Origin: Atherix ibis | Taxonomy: Eukaryota > Arthropoda > Insecta > Diptera > Athericidae | Length of the DNA: 64,000 bases | Direction of reading: 5' to 3' | Assembly (NCBI GenBank): GCA_958298945.1 | Contig: OY282605.1 | Coordinates: 30,668,811 to 30,732,810, forward strand | In this document: positions 11,516 to 24,339 of the stretch, piece by piece | How the letters are laid out: every line of letters starts with the position of its first letter | Numbering within the stretch: position 1 is the first letter of the stretch | Program-made: the position numbers and the translations under genes | The notes under the pieces: model-generated | What the model saw: the letters and a program-made list of their open reading frames with translations, nothing else | Told to the model about the DNA's origin: nothing | Database searches by the model: none

Positions 11516-13376
11516 TATAGAATAAGTTTATTATTAAATACTATTTATTTACAATTTATTTGATAAAATTGCTTGTATAGTAAAAAAAAAATCCATATCA
11601 GCATAAGAGTATGGATAAATAAATAATAATATTTGCTAGATGATATAAAATCATTCAACTGAATAACATTGTTTTATTATACATTTACTTAAGGCACCAC
11701 AAATTTCAAATTGAAAACCATAAATATTAAAGTCTCGATGGGCTTTTGAGCGACATTATAAATATGTATACTCGTTTGGCTCATATGAACATCGTGTATA
11801 TCTCGGATATAATATCATGAATGTTGATAATACGAATAGAGAATATTTTTGCCAAATTTTAGCCAACATACAATGTCCCAAATAAATAAATAAATAAATA
11901 AATAAATGCACTCGAATGTTTGGTTAGTGCATAGTTTTCCTATTGTACTCGCAGTTCAAAATTGCAAGATAGACTAGTTGTAGATCTTTAGCTATCCTAA
12001 ATTTCTCAAAGTTTACCGAAGCGTGTCATCATAAAATTACTGTCGATGCAATAAATATTCATCGATGTCGATTAAGTTTCGTTTATCATGGTTTGGAGAC
12101 GTGTAAGTTTTTGGAATGATCGTATGGGGAGTATATGAATATATGGTAAATATTTCTTGCTATAAATTCACGCTGACATTACCGATGTCCTGCTCAAGGA
12201 CAGAATGTTATTCGGTTTGTTCCTTTTCATCTAAATCATCGAAGTCAACATGAATACGAATTCCGATGCAGTTCAGGTTCCTTTTTTTTACTAACCCATT
12301 TATACACATGCATGTACCGGATTGGATAGTATGATTATGTGCATTTACTAATAATATATATATACAGGATTAACATAGCCATAACTTGATACTGCAATGT
12401 GTTGATATGTTTATGGAAACATGTACACATATAACTAGTAGGTTTAGATATATCCGAATGAAGCATTGTAAGGACATCGTGTGGATTATAATAGCATCCT
12501 AACATAAATAAATCCTTAATGAGCATGGTATGAATGGGCTGTAATACCATTTAGCCTCAATACTATTCGATTCGGTTCCGGCGGTTAAACGAAATACTCC
12601 GTTAAGCAATAACTAGTCAAGTATGAAAATTTGTACGTAATAATTAAGTTGCCGCTTAACAAGAAATCAACTATTAATGAGAGTTCCGATTTTAATGATT
12701 CTAAGCCATTCAATTTTCTATTCCCAAAAAGTACTAACTATTTTTAATATAATCGAAATAGGTATAGATATTGATATTCATACAAACATACATGAATGTA
12801 AAAAAAAGATAAAAATAATGACTAAAAATTTTTAATTTGCAAAATAAATTTTGATTGTTTTTATTTGTTTTAAATTAAGCTATTATCCATTTTGTAATAT
12901 GGAAAATATAGCCTTTTTTTGTAACAGATATCAAAAAACTACATTATTGGAGATAAATTTTATTTAGATTATAGTTTGGCATTTTAGATTTTGATTTTTT
13001 AAATAATCAGGAAATATGAAAAATATATGCCACGCCGATTGGGCACCGCAATAACATAATTTTGATGCTGATTTTTCAAACAAAAATTTACTTCAACCAT
13101 GAGGGTTATTTCTTGTTTGGTGGATACCGAATTTGACTTAGCTAAACTTATTTTACTATTTTATAAAAGATTATATTTGCACAGATATTTTTTATACTTC
13201 ATAGCATATAAAAACTAACATTCGTTAAATAATAGCCCAATTAGAGACTGAAATTTGTGAAATATCATCATAAATTACATGAAAGAAATCCAGTTCTGCA
13301 AAAAATGTATGCTAGATATAATAGAAAAATTTATTTAAGTTACATCTAAATCTACATTTTAAGTATATTTAGTTTA
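11516..13376. other. AT-rich intergenic DNA with an (AAAT)n microsatellite
   Basis: No supported gene. An (AAAT)n run lies at about 11880-11906. The open frame at 12335-12550 is unremarkable AT-rich sequence and is not called. Confidence 0.5.
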
Positions 13377-14527
13377 CCAGGCATATAAGCTTAAAACCGC
13401 TGTTTAGTCATAAATGGCGTGAGTGAGCGTATTAAGTTACCATGGGCACACCATCCTTATTTTTTATGAGTTTGACATCTGTCAACATTAATCAGTGCAT
13501 ATTGTTAGCAATTTCGGCCAACAACATACATTTTCTCCTTTGGTAATCATGTCTAGTTTTGTGCCAGAAAAAGAGCATATGCGAGAAGCTCTGCTTTTCT
13601 GCTTCAATTTGAAGAAATCGGCTGCCAAATCGCATCGAATGCTTATGGACGCCTATGGTGACAGTGCTTTATCGGAAACAATGTGCCAAGATTGGTTTCG
13701 TCGGTTCAAAGACGGCAATTTTGACTTGTGAGACAAGAAGCGTGAAAATCGGCCTAGGAAGGTTGAGAACCATCAATTACAGGCTCTTTTGGACGAAGAC
13801 GATATCCAATCGCAAAAAAATGCTCACGGAACTATTAAGTGTTACTCAACGAGCTTTTCCCATGCGTCTGCGTGCGTTTCGGAAATGGGTGCCACGATCG
13901 CGGAGCAATTGGGTGTTACTCATCCAGCCATTTCCATGCATCTGCGTGCCATAGGAATGATTGAAAAGATCGCAAAATGAGTGCCGCATGAATTGAAAGT
14001 CGTTTCTCCATCGGATACTGACAAGCGATGAAAAGTGGATATATTTCGAGAATCCTAAACGCAAGAAATTGTGGGTTGATCTCTGAACGGAGATCAACAT
14101 CTTCCCCAAGACCAAATCGCTTCGGACGGAAGACGATGCTGTGCGTTTGGTGGGATCAGCAGAATATCGTCTACTATGAGATATTGAAACCTGCTGGAAC
14201 TGTCCAAGGTGATTTTCCTCCACGACAAAGCACCATCGCACACGTAAAAAATGGTCCGAAACTACTTGGAGACCGACTTCCACCTGTTTTCGTCAATGGG
14301 CCACGCGCTCGCTGAGCAGCACTTCGATTCGTACGAAGACTTCCGAAAATGGCTTGATGAGAGGTTTGCCTCGAATGAGAAGGAATTTTTCCTGTGAAAA
14401 TGGGAAGAATGTGTAGCTAGTGAGGGCAAGTACTTTTAATAAATTTGTTTTTGTTTTCTATAAAAAAAACATGTGTTTTTTTTTTTGACTAAAAAACCGC
14501 GGATTTCAGGTTATATTGTACACCTGG
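13377..14527 (+). mobile_element. Mariner, cecropia-like (copy F), defective
   Basis: Terminal repeats (CCAGGCATATAAGCTTAAAA on the left; TACACCTGG on the right) lie next to TA at 13375-13376 and 14528-14529. The ORF starts at ATG 13550 (MSSFVPEKEHMREALLFCF) and reads through KSAAKSHRMLMDAYGDSALS and CQDWFRRFKDGNFDL to a TGA. Later pieces in shifting frames include ILTSDEKWIYFENPKRKKLW (first catalytic Asp), VIFLHDKAPSHT (second Asp) and HLFSSMGHALAEQHFDSYED. The third-Asp segment (SPDLAPSDY) is largely deleted. It is the sister of the minus-strand copy at 24340-25368. Confidence 0.85.
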
Positions 14528-17500
14528 TAGATTTGCTTTAAAAAGCACAAATTGGATAACTCTTTATTTCTTAACATATTGATAAAACAAAAACAATAAT
14601 TGCTTCCTATAATTCAAAAACTAAAAATTTTACAATTTTATTCTCATTAAGTACTTATTTTTCAATATGATATCTACAAAAAAATATATCCTTTTTCAAA
14701 TTATATAAAAAAAAAATTATTAAAAAACAAAATATATTTTCACAAATGAATACGAAAACATCCATTACTATATGAATATCAGTTAAAAATATTTTCTTTT
14801 CCAGTGTATGCGTATATCGAAAAATCTGAAAATCTCTATTCTTCCATTCTACCGATTTCAAAATATTGTATTTCAAAAGCTCTTATGCAAAATAAAAAAA
14901 TTCGAAAAAAAAACATGTGTAACATTTTGCATCTTTTATCTGCTTATTGCTTATATTTCATCAATGATCTGAAGACTACTAACAGTATCCAAGCAATAAC
15001 ATTTAGATGGATTTTAAATGTTCTTTGTACAACATACTTTATTCAAAAATCCTCTTGCATAAATAAATTTAAGGCAGCAAAAAAATTATCCAAAAAAGGA
15101 AAACAAGAAAAACTACAAGAAGACATATATACATATGTTGAATCAGTGCAGGGCTTCAATAAAATTCAGTAATAAAAGTTTCAGCATAGTAGGCCTCTGG
15201 GGACATAAACTCAACAAAAAAAAAGGGAAAATAAACTTCTAAGTGCGCAAGCAAAGTGCTAAGAGCTTTAAAGGATTTCACATGAAGCTACAATATATCT
15301 TCGATTGATATCGCATAAAGTGCACATTTCGAATACTTTTCATGAATATACGTAAACAGATGAATAGGTTAGTGCATCTTTTTAATCTATGTGTATGCTG
15401 TAAAAGTATCTTTTGCACTCTCCATACAAGTCAATAGGAAGTTGTTGTACCCACTTTCCAAAGCCTTCATTTTTTTTTCAATTCTCATACGAAACGATAT
15501 CCTTTAAAACAGTTTTATACGAATAGCTTTAAAATATTATGTATTTTTATTTAATATCAAATATTTCGATTTGGTTTTTTGTTTCCTTTAAATTTTCGAA
15601 AGGATCGAAAAATTATCGACTTTTATCAAAGAATAAACCAAATTGTTCGCAAAAACTAGTAGTAAATATCCAGAAAATACCAAAGAATTCAATAGAAAAA
15701 GCAACTATTTTAAGGATAATTGCACATTAACCGCAAAATTAAGTTGTGTTGTTGTTTTTTTTTTTGTATTTTTCACCCTATTCTCAATACAATTGCATTT
15801 TGATTTATATCGTTGAAAGGAAAGTATAAATATATATTATAGATCCATAATTCTCTTCATTTTGATCCTGTAGTTTACTGTCTTTTGATATTGTTGGTTT
15901 GCTTTTTATTTGATTATTGTAAATTGATTTTATGGATATCTGTTGAGCATAAAGTTCCGTTTTCCGACGGAACTGAGTTTCGCCTTTTCAAGTAAAACAG
16001 TTCCGGAATATAATAACAACGTTGCAAGAAAAATAATTCTTCATATACTATTCTTAATCGATTTAGAAACCCTTTAATCGACTATTATTTTGTCGTGCTT
16101 TAACTCCGATTATGTTCTTCTTCATGGGATTCGCATCAACTTTGAAATGGAGTTTTTCCAGTTCATTGAAAAAAATATCTTTTCTAAAAGACCAACTAAA
16201 GCACTACTATACAAGTATATATATATAATATGTTGTTGTTTTTTTTACAAAAAGATATTTTTGTATACACATACAAATATCATCGGACAAAATTTTCGAT
16301 TATGACCGAACTTTTCTACTATTTCAGACAATGAAAGCCGATAATGGCCCCTTAGAGCAGTTATAGAACAACTTGTTGGGATAAAAATGCTTTATCAGAG
16401 ATATGAGCTTTTGTCTTAAATTTTCGTTTTACGAGCATATTATCAAGGCAAACTAACGAAAATTAATTTATCCAAATAAAATACGAAAAAAATAAGTCAA
16501 AAGGTTAGCGAAAAGAAAAAAGAAAAAACGAAAAACCCGGAAACTTTCGGAAGTTATCTTAGCAAAGACAAACTTCCTTGTGAAAATAGTTATACATAAT
16601 ATCTTAAAATACCCTAGAAGCAAAAAAAAAAAAAAAATAAACCAAGTATGCAACTATATTATTTCTCAATATTCGTGTGAATATAACTTCTTAAATAGTT
16701 TCAATTTTTGAGATCCGTTTCCTTTTAGTTGATCATAAATTATACAGTACGAGTATATCGTCTTATATAATAAAACTTTTCTAACTGGGTTAGGGATTTT
16801 ATTGCTTAATAACTTTAATGTAAACGGGTCTCTGTCATTCGGTTGCCATCGTTACAAAAGAAACTTATTTTATTTTTTATTTCATACAGATACGAGATAC
16901 ACTTGTATACATCTACATACGAGTATCTACAGAATTATATTTGTATATTCTAGTACAGATCTTTTCGTTTGTTGTAATTCAATTGGTATGTTCAGTATGG
17001 CTAAGTGTCTATAGTCAAGGATCGTCGAATGTCTACATAAAATAATCTAAAAAATGTCGTCGATTTGGCCATGCATAGCATACGCAAAGAGAATCGACGA
17101 AAGCAAATTGTTCGTGCATAGAAAATAATCATAGAGTATGTACTATCCCAGTAAGCAGCAGGTCGTCATGTAAGCGGAAGTTATAAAACGAATGAAATGA
17201 AAATACATATATATATACAAATATAGAGATATAGTTACAGGTCAGATTGAAGTATTGATGATCCTCTTATGAGGTCAATGCAAACAAAATTTATGCCACT
17301 TAGTATTGTCAGTTTAGGGAAAATCAAGAAAATAACAAGTACGTACAACACAATGAAATTTATCGAAAAACAATCTCCAAACTACTCCAAAATCACTCAT
17401 AAATAATTCACGCACTATCGACTCGTGCTTCTCTACACATCTGAACTTTGTGAATTTTTCTATTTTCCCAAAACGTCTTCGATTGCTCTTAATGTCTTGT

Positions 17501-17814
17501 AAAAATTGTCCATACATTTTTATATCAAATAAATTCATCTCTTGTTTATATTCTAGGAATTTACTAAAATAAAATTAAAAAAACTACAGTATTTTATAGT
17601 GTATTGAATACATAAATTTATGATAACTACCTGTATAAGAAAAGCACAAATGTTTGTATGTCATGTCTACGAATCTATCAAATTTAAACTTTTACCGAAA
17701 ATAATGAATTATTATCAAAGGAATTTGTTGATAAAAATAAATATTCAATTTGTTCTCCTAACTTTTATAAACAATAAAAAAAATTTTAAATCAATTTTAT
17801 AGTTTTGAAAGTGT
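14528..17814. other. AT-rich intergenic DNA
   Basis: About 3.3 kb without a supported gene; reading frames here are Ile/Phe/Lys-rich and match no family. At 15958-16015 the segment CGACGGAACTGAGTTTCGCC resembles the right arm of the foldback at 62273-62650 and may be an old fragment of that repeat. Confidence 0.4.
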
Positions 17815-18000
17815 ACTACTATTGAATTTATATATTATTATTTAATATATTTATTTAGACCAATATTTGCTATTCGAAAATATTAAATAATGCGGTAAAT
17901 TTCTAAAAAATTTCTGCACAAGTCGTCATTCTGCCATAACCCACATTTTACGCTAATTTTTGTTCAGCAATGAGGCTCATTTCTCACTTAAATTTATATA
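17815..18000 (+). pseudogene. Rosa-type relic, left flank of mariner H (duplicated segment)
   Basis: The plus strand contains IFVQQ-like sequence with TTGTTCAGCAATGAGGCTCA, the FSDEAHF box of rosa transposases with one change. The whole segment is nearly identical, in inverse orientation, to 32121-32310. Confidence 0.65.
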
Positions 18001-19291
18001 CGAGGGTCATTCAATAAGTCCTTAGAAAAAGATGGACAAAAACTGTTTTTAAAAAAAAAAAAATTTCATTTTTCAATATAATCTCCTTTTCGCTCTATAC
18101 ACTTTTCCAACTGTTTTTCCAAAATTTTTATCCCGTCCAAAAAATAGGATTTCGGAAGTTCTGCAAAATACTCATCCGTTTGAGCAATGACGTCCTCGTT
18201 GGAAGTGAACCGTCGTCCGCCAAGCTATTTGTTCAGATTGGGGAAAAGAAAATAGTCACTCGGGGCCAAATCTGGTGAATAAGTGGGATGCTGCAACAAT
18301 TCCATTCTCAATTCCACAATTTTGGCCATGGAAACAGCGCAGGTGTGCACACGCGCATTGTCCTGATGCAAGAGGATATTTTTCTTCTTCAGATGGGGGC
18401 GTTTCTCTTTGATTTCCTCGCTGAACCGTTGCAATAACGACGCGTAATACGCTCCTGTTATTGTTTTTCCTTTTTCCAAGTAGTCGATTAAAATGATGCG
18501 CTGCGAATCCCAAAAGACCGTGGCCATCACCTTGCCGGCCGATGGCACAGTTTTTGCCTTCTTCGGAGCCCGTTCACCCTTGAAAATCTACTGTGATGAC
18601 TGTCTCTTCGTTTCTGGAGTGTAGTAGTGTATCCAGGTTTCGTCCACAGTGACATATCGACTAAGGAATTCGGCAGGATTGCGATGAAAGAGTGCCAACA
18701 TAGCCTCAGAGTCCACTACACGATTGCGCTTATTCTCCTCTGAGAGCAAACGCGGCACCCATCTTGCCGAAATTTTTTTCACAGACAATTTTTCATGCAA
18801 AATTGAAGCGACTGTACCTTGTGATATGCCCGTGGCCTCAACTAATTCGCGCACTTTAATTCGCCGATCGTTCAAAATCAGATCGTGGATTTTGTCGATG
18901 ATTTCAGGAGTAGACACCTCAACTGGGCGTCCTGAACGATGTTCATCTTTTGTGGATGAACGGCCACATTTAAATTCATTCACCCAATTGTAAACCGTCG
19001 CAAACACAGGTGCAGATGTGCCATGAACTGCATCCAACTCGGCTTTGATTTCTTTCGGGCTTAAGCCTTTCAAATGGAGATGTTTGATGACAGCCCTTAA
19101 CTCGCTTTTTTTCATTGTTATGCACAAATAAATGTAGTTAACTTTAATCGACGATAGAAATTGACCTACGCTATGGATCGAGCTGAAGTTCGAGCTTTCC
19201 TGTCGATAATGCTACTTACAAAAAAAAATCTTTACTGACACTACGAGCGCAATTTCTTTGATTTTCTAAGGACTTATTGAACGACCCTCGC
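18001..19291 (-). mobile_element. Mariner, mauritiana/mellifera-like (copy H), two nonsense mutations
   Basis: Terminal inverted repeats CGAGGGTCATTCAATAAGTC and its partner end at 19291, with TA on the left. The transposase frame runs from ATG 19115 to the TGA ending at 18066 (350 codons including stop), uninterrupted except for TAG at 18590-18588 and TAG at 18227-18225. Both replace Trp codons that are TGG in the sister copy at 30841-32120, so both are G-to-A changes. Domains: paired-type helix-turn-helix (about residues 1-115), VTVDETWIHYYTPET (first Asp), LLHQDNARVHTCAV (second Asp), YSPDLAPSDYFLF (third Asp, DD34D). It is inactive, but only by two point mutations as far as can be seen. 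Confidence 0.9.
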
Positions 19292-19310
19292 ATATGGGGC
19301 TCTAAAATAC

Positions 19311-20201
19311 GGGGTCTGTTCAAAAAGTATCATAAATTTTGTGTTTTTTTCAAAAATTATTTGTTTATTCATGAATATATATTTTGTCACCTTTAAGGTA
19401 ATCCCCACCAGATATTATACACTTGTGCCAACGTTTTTTCCAAACGTCGAAGCATTTCAAAAAATCATTTTTTGTGATCTTGTTCAGCTCCTCCTTCGAT
19501 GCCGTCTTTATATCCTCAATCGTAGCGTAGCGTCGTCTTTTCATGGAGCTCTCCCAGATCTGGTGAATACGGTAGCTGCGGCATTATTAGTGTGTTGTTT
19601 TTGGCCAAAAATTCACGCACAAGCAACGATGCTTGAGCAGGGGCGTTATCATGGTGGAAAAGCCAATTTTTGTTCTTCCACAAATCCGGGCGTTTCTGGC
19701 GGATTGCTTCCCGCAACTTGCGCATAACTTGCAGGTAATATTCCTTATTGGCCGTTTTACCCTGTAGCAAGAACTCATGATACACCACGCCCCTGCAATC
19801 GAACAAAACTGTAAGCAAAATCTTATCATTCGTCCGAGCTTGGCGCGCTTTTTCGGTCTTGGCTCGTATGGCAGTTTCCATTGGGATGATTGAGCTTTAG
19901 TTTCCAAGTCATAACCATAAACCCATGATTCGTCACCAGTTATGACCCTCTAGACCAAATTTGGGTCATCGCGGGCAGAGTCCAACAGCTACTTAGCAAT
20001 ATTAATGGTCGAAAATGGGTAAAAATCGAAGACGAGCCAAAACACGTGCAAGCAAAGCAGCTGTCAAAAATTAACTGAACATTCAAAATGGCCGAATTTT
20101 CCGGCATAAGTAAGAGACATGAGAACCAGCATAACACCAAAAATCGAATATACGTTACCCGCGGAAATTCAAAATTCGCGATACTTTTTGAACAGACCTC
20201 G
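19311..20201 (-). mobile_element. Mariner-like element of the deep SETMAR-like lineage (copy K), internally deleted
   Basis: Terminal repeats CGGGGTCTGTTCAAAAAGTA (left) and its complement ending at 20201 are flanked by TA on both sides. On the minus strand a 121-codon open frame (19881-19516) reads KILLTVLFDCRGVVYHEFLL, EYYLQVMRKLREAIRQKRPD, NWLFHHDNAPAQASLLVREF (second catalytic Asp) and LPYSPDLGELHEK, which is where the expected SPDLAPCDFFLF is lost. The N-terminal half is almost wholly deleted. Copy L (35586-36238) is the same family. It lies only 19 bp from mariner H, both inside one rosa relic. Confidence 0.8.
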
Positions 20202-22900
20202 TATATCAACCAATTTATTAATATTTATGTTTTTATCTTAATATAATTATTTAATTATTGAAAACTAAATATTTATATTTAATCTGAGAAATTATACCGA
20301 ATTTTGAAATTTTACTTGAATTGTTTTTTTTTAAAAAATGACGATTCTTTTTGTTTTTGGATTAAATATATTTTAAATAATTTTTTTTATATTTAATATT
20401 TGAGAGCAATGTCAATTTATACATTTATCTTTTATTTTCTGTGGGAAAAAGTGTTGAAGACAGTATATGATTTAAAAGTCTTCATTATCTTTCCTGCTAT
20501 AAAAGTTTATTTATTTTGTAGTTTTATCATTTATAGATTATTAATTATATGGTAAATTTTATTTTCAAAATATTTAAAAGCTAACATACATCAGTGAATG
20601 GTTGAATTGTAGCCTGAAATGTGCGAAAAAGTTATCAAAAAAGAACCTCAAAAGAGTCGAATCTTAGAAGAAGTCTTATGGCAGTCATCTGAAAACGTAA
20701 TTTTTTATACAATATATAATGGCAAAACTAGAATAATATAAAATATTATAAATTTTATCAAAATTTAAATTTCAAATATGTTTTATTTAACCATATTTTC
20801 TAAAGCACAAATCGGATAATCCTTTATTATTGAAATAATTCAAATTTAGTAAACTATCAAATTTTATAGCTCATAGCCAATTTTATATTATATTTACTGT
20901 ATAGAAGATAAAAATAGTTCTTTTACGCACAAATATCATGAATTTTGCATATAATTATTTGGTTAACTTCCTTTTATTTAAAAAAGTTATCAAAAATTGT
21001 CTTTAAAAAAATTGTCTTTATTTAATGTATAATTGCAAGGTTATATCAATATAATTTAAAAAAAATATCAGCAAAGTTTATATTTAAAATATTTTTTATT
21101 TGACTTTATTTTTCAAAGTCTAAATTTGATACCCTTTTATAATTTGACAAATATTTCAAAACTATCAAATAGTAATAAAATTTAGCAAAAATAAAACTTT
21201 ACAACAGCTGAATATATAATTAAAAATTTTTTATTTTAAAAAATGAAAATTTTTAATTTTTGTAAAATCCATTCTTTTATAATAGATGCAAGCAAACAAA
21301 ATTTTATTTATATATAAAATATAAAAAAGGTGATAGAAAATATTTGAAACTTATGTAAGAAAATGGCTAAAAAAATTTAAGAAAAACCTGGTCAAAAATA
21401 AAAATTAAGTATAATAATTAAATAAGTAAAACGAGTAGCTTGAATATATAAGTACTCGTAGTTTCCAAAGTCATACAGTTTGGAAAAACTTTCTTGGTTC
21501 TCTATTTTTTACTTGAGAAAACATTAAAAATTAATATAAAAGGAGGAAAAAGTTTTCTTGCGCAAAAATAACAATGAACATTGAAGAAAAAATTCTCTTC
21601 TTTACAAAAAACAATAAATACTTTTAGTTCTGAACAGTTACTAATGAAAAACGGCAAAAAAATAAGTTATCCGCCAAGAATTTAGTTACTCGTGTTCTTA
21701 GTTCAGTTAAATAGTGTGCTTCTTACCCCAGTGTATTCATTAGCAAAAATCCAAATTGCAAAATTGCACAATGCGCTCTTGCAGTGAAAATGAATAGAGA
21801 AAAGTTCAGATAAATTCTTTTTTTATCAAACAATGACACCGGTTATTAATTACTTATACCCCACTGGTTTTAAAATCCTTCTAGTTGTCTTTAAAAATTA
21901 AAGATAAAATAAAGTAAACAAGTTGGTTAACACTTTGGCTTAACTTAATTTCAACAACACATAAGTTGTTTGTAAAGGAAACAATAGCGTACAAAATAAA
22001 ATAAAAACTGTATAGGATTACTTAGCACATTCTATTAGATTTATACAGTGTTAAAACTTTGCCCATACAAGATGAGAAAATAAGGGTAAGAAATGTGTGG
22101 TGATAAACATTTTAAATGAAATTAATTTTCTTCGAATCAGGTCAAACGATTATTTAACCCCGGCAAGCTTTACACTATAGATCGATGCGCGAACACCCTA
22201 ATTGTCCACAACTGTGAAGAGATCAAATTCATGTTGAAAAATTAATTTAAACCTAAACGGCTGAGTATACACTTAACATCAGTAAATATTCTTAGGCTAA
22301 TATACCTACAAATAGTGTACACCAGTATCAGTAGATAGTGTCTGGTATCACTGTTCCAATATTCTTGCTTATTTAAGACGTCGTAACTAATTACAAATGC
22401 TGTAAAAGTTTTTATTTAAAAATTCTCTCAATACCTTGCTGGTTCAGACGTTAAGGTAGGGTGACTTATTTCGCTATTAACGAGGTGTTTATTAGCAAAA
22501 CACTACCAACCGTTCTCTGCCTAAATACACAGATAAAACTTCACGAAGTCTTTTCCAAAGGATTAGCATTTAGATATGGTATTAAAAGTTAGGCGTAATT
22601 GTTATCGAGGATATTGACAAAAAGTTTTACAGAAATCTGTATTTTTACAATTGTTTTTTTTTTTTTTAAATCGAAAATAAATAATAAATTCATTTTAGTA
22701 TGATTTATTATAAATTTAATCAATTTTTATTTTTGAAATTTTAATTCTATTGTATAAGCACATTTACCCATTAGAGCCCATAAGTTGACATTACTTTGCT
22801 TCGGAAAGGAAAGTTATGTTAAATAAAATATATTTAAATTTTAGATTTTGCGCAAATTTATATTTTATTATACTTCCTAAACCTTGTCATTATTCGTAAA
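20202..22900. other. AT-rich intergenic DNA
   Basis: About 2.7 kb of AT-rich sequence with homopolymer runs (for example poly-T at 22652-22667). I see no gene, RNA gene or recognisable repeat in it. Confidence 0.5.
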
Positions 22901-22914
22901 ATAAAATATTTAAA

Positions 22915-24240
22915 TGTATGCCACAAGACTTCATTTATCTTTAGATGATCTCAAGTGCATCGCAAAAAACCGTGGCCATCACTTTGACAGCGAATGTCAC
23001 TGCCTTCGAAGCTGGATCGCCTGCAGATACGCACTATTTCTACTGTTCATTCGTCTCTGGAGTATAAAGCTCAGATTACATACTGCGTCTAATAGACGAA
23101 CTAAAGACGAAATTTGTCCATTCTTGCCCATCTAAAAGTGTAATATATGCGCAAACACTTACGTACTTTGCGCGTGAATAGGATTGTGTAGGTTCGTCAT
23201 GAACAAAGTTTGTGTATTTGACGATCAGTCTAATCATACTCGTAGTTAGTAATAAATAACTAATCGCAAAGCACGCGCAATTTAGGCGGGTAAAAAGGAA
23301 TTTTTAAAATGTTGAAATATATTGTTGATCACGTGATGGTTTGTAAACATTTTTGGTTTGGTGAATTCTCTAATTTGAGATAATCAAAATAAATAGAACA
23401 TTCATCTATTTATTTTGATTATCTCAATTCGTTTATTTATTTTGATAAAAATTTTATAATTTATTTTAACAATTCAATATGAATTTTAAGATTAATATTT
23501 CACGTTCCACTAGTACTGTCATTTTATTAAATATATTTATAAATTTATACGCGAACGATTTATCGCTATATACTACAATATACTACACTAGTTGTTGCCA
23601 ATTTTTTTTAAATGTTCATCAAGTTATCTTCAGTTTACATTATTATTATTAAAATAATAAATTAAATTAAATTTATCAAAAATAAAATAAATACCAATGA
23701 ATGAACGTGTAGGAACACAATAAATACGGGAAATGTCAAATGTCAAAATAAATAAATACAATAAATATCGGAACTGTCTTTGCAAAGGGCAACATGAACG
23801 ATGTCATATTTAATATATCTACGAGAAAGCACGATGAACCCATGTATAGGTTCGCCGAATTTCCTCTTCTACATTTTTGCCACGAGTAAAATTTGCGCGT
23901 CTACGCGTAAACATCGTGCACTCACACGATCAGTGTAATATACCGGCGAACTGTTCGTATAATTAAACGACTTGACAACAAACCGTTGGTAGAAGAAAAT
24001 CGTGTATTAGTTGCACTAAGTAATCTAAGGTTAATCGTATATCCACATTTCATCAATAGATATATATCGATACAGAAATACATTAAAATTGCGATGGAAA
24101 AGCGCTAAATTAGCCATTGAATCGACAGCACGATTGCGTTTATTTTCCACTATGAGCAGAAAGGCGGCGGCATCCACCTTACAGATATTTTTTTTCAGGC
24201 TCAATTTTTAGAATAAAATTAAAGAGCGCCATCTCTGTGA
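22915..24240 (-). pseudogene. Split mariner relic (copy M) with a ~1-kb insertion
   Basis: Two minus-strand pieces of one mariner family are visible. The right piece (about 24240-24100) aligns with the region after the helix-turn-helix (ARWVPRLL, then NRVVDSMA and LALFHRN, all decayed). The left piece (about 23070-22940) reads YTPETNEQ and KVMATVFCDAL. In an intact mariner these are separated by only about 20 residues, so about 1 kb of other DNA (23100-24090) has been inserted. That insert contains a perfect hairpin at 23375-23427. Confidence 0.5.
23375..23427. repeat. Perfect 23-bp inverted repeat with 7-nt loop
   Basis: The left arm 23375-23397 (TTGAGATAATCAAAATAAAT and AGA) is exactly complementary to 23405-23427, with the loop ACATTCA. 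There are no mismatches. It may be the core of a small palindromic element or a hairpin-forming transcript. Confidence 0.9.
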
Positions 24241-24339
24241 TTTTGTATGTACTTATATAAATTTAATAAGATGAATAAATCTTTATTAACACATTTATCA
24301 ATATTTTAAATTTAAAATTATTTGCAGTGAAAACATATA

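Noticed and set aside
11880..11906. CRISPR-like repeat spacing
   Set aside because: It is an (AAAT)n microsatellite in a eukaryotic intergenic region.
14655..15172. Overlapping frames on both strands in AT-rich DNA
   Set aside because: Ile/Phe/Lys-rich low-complexity translations with no family resemblance or splice context.
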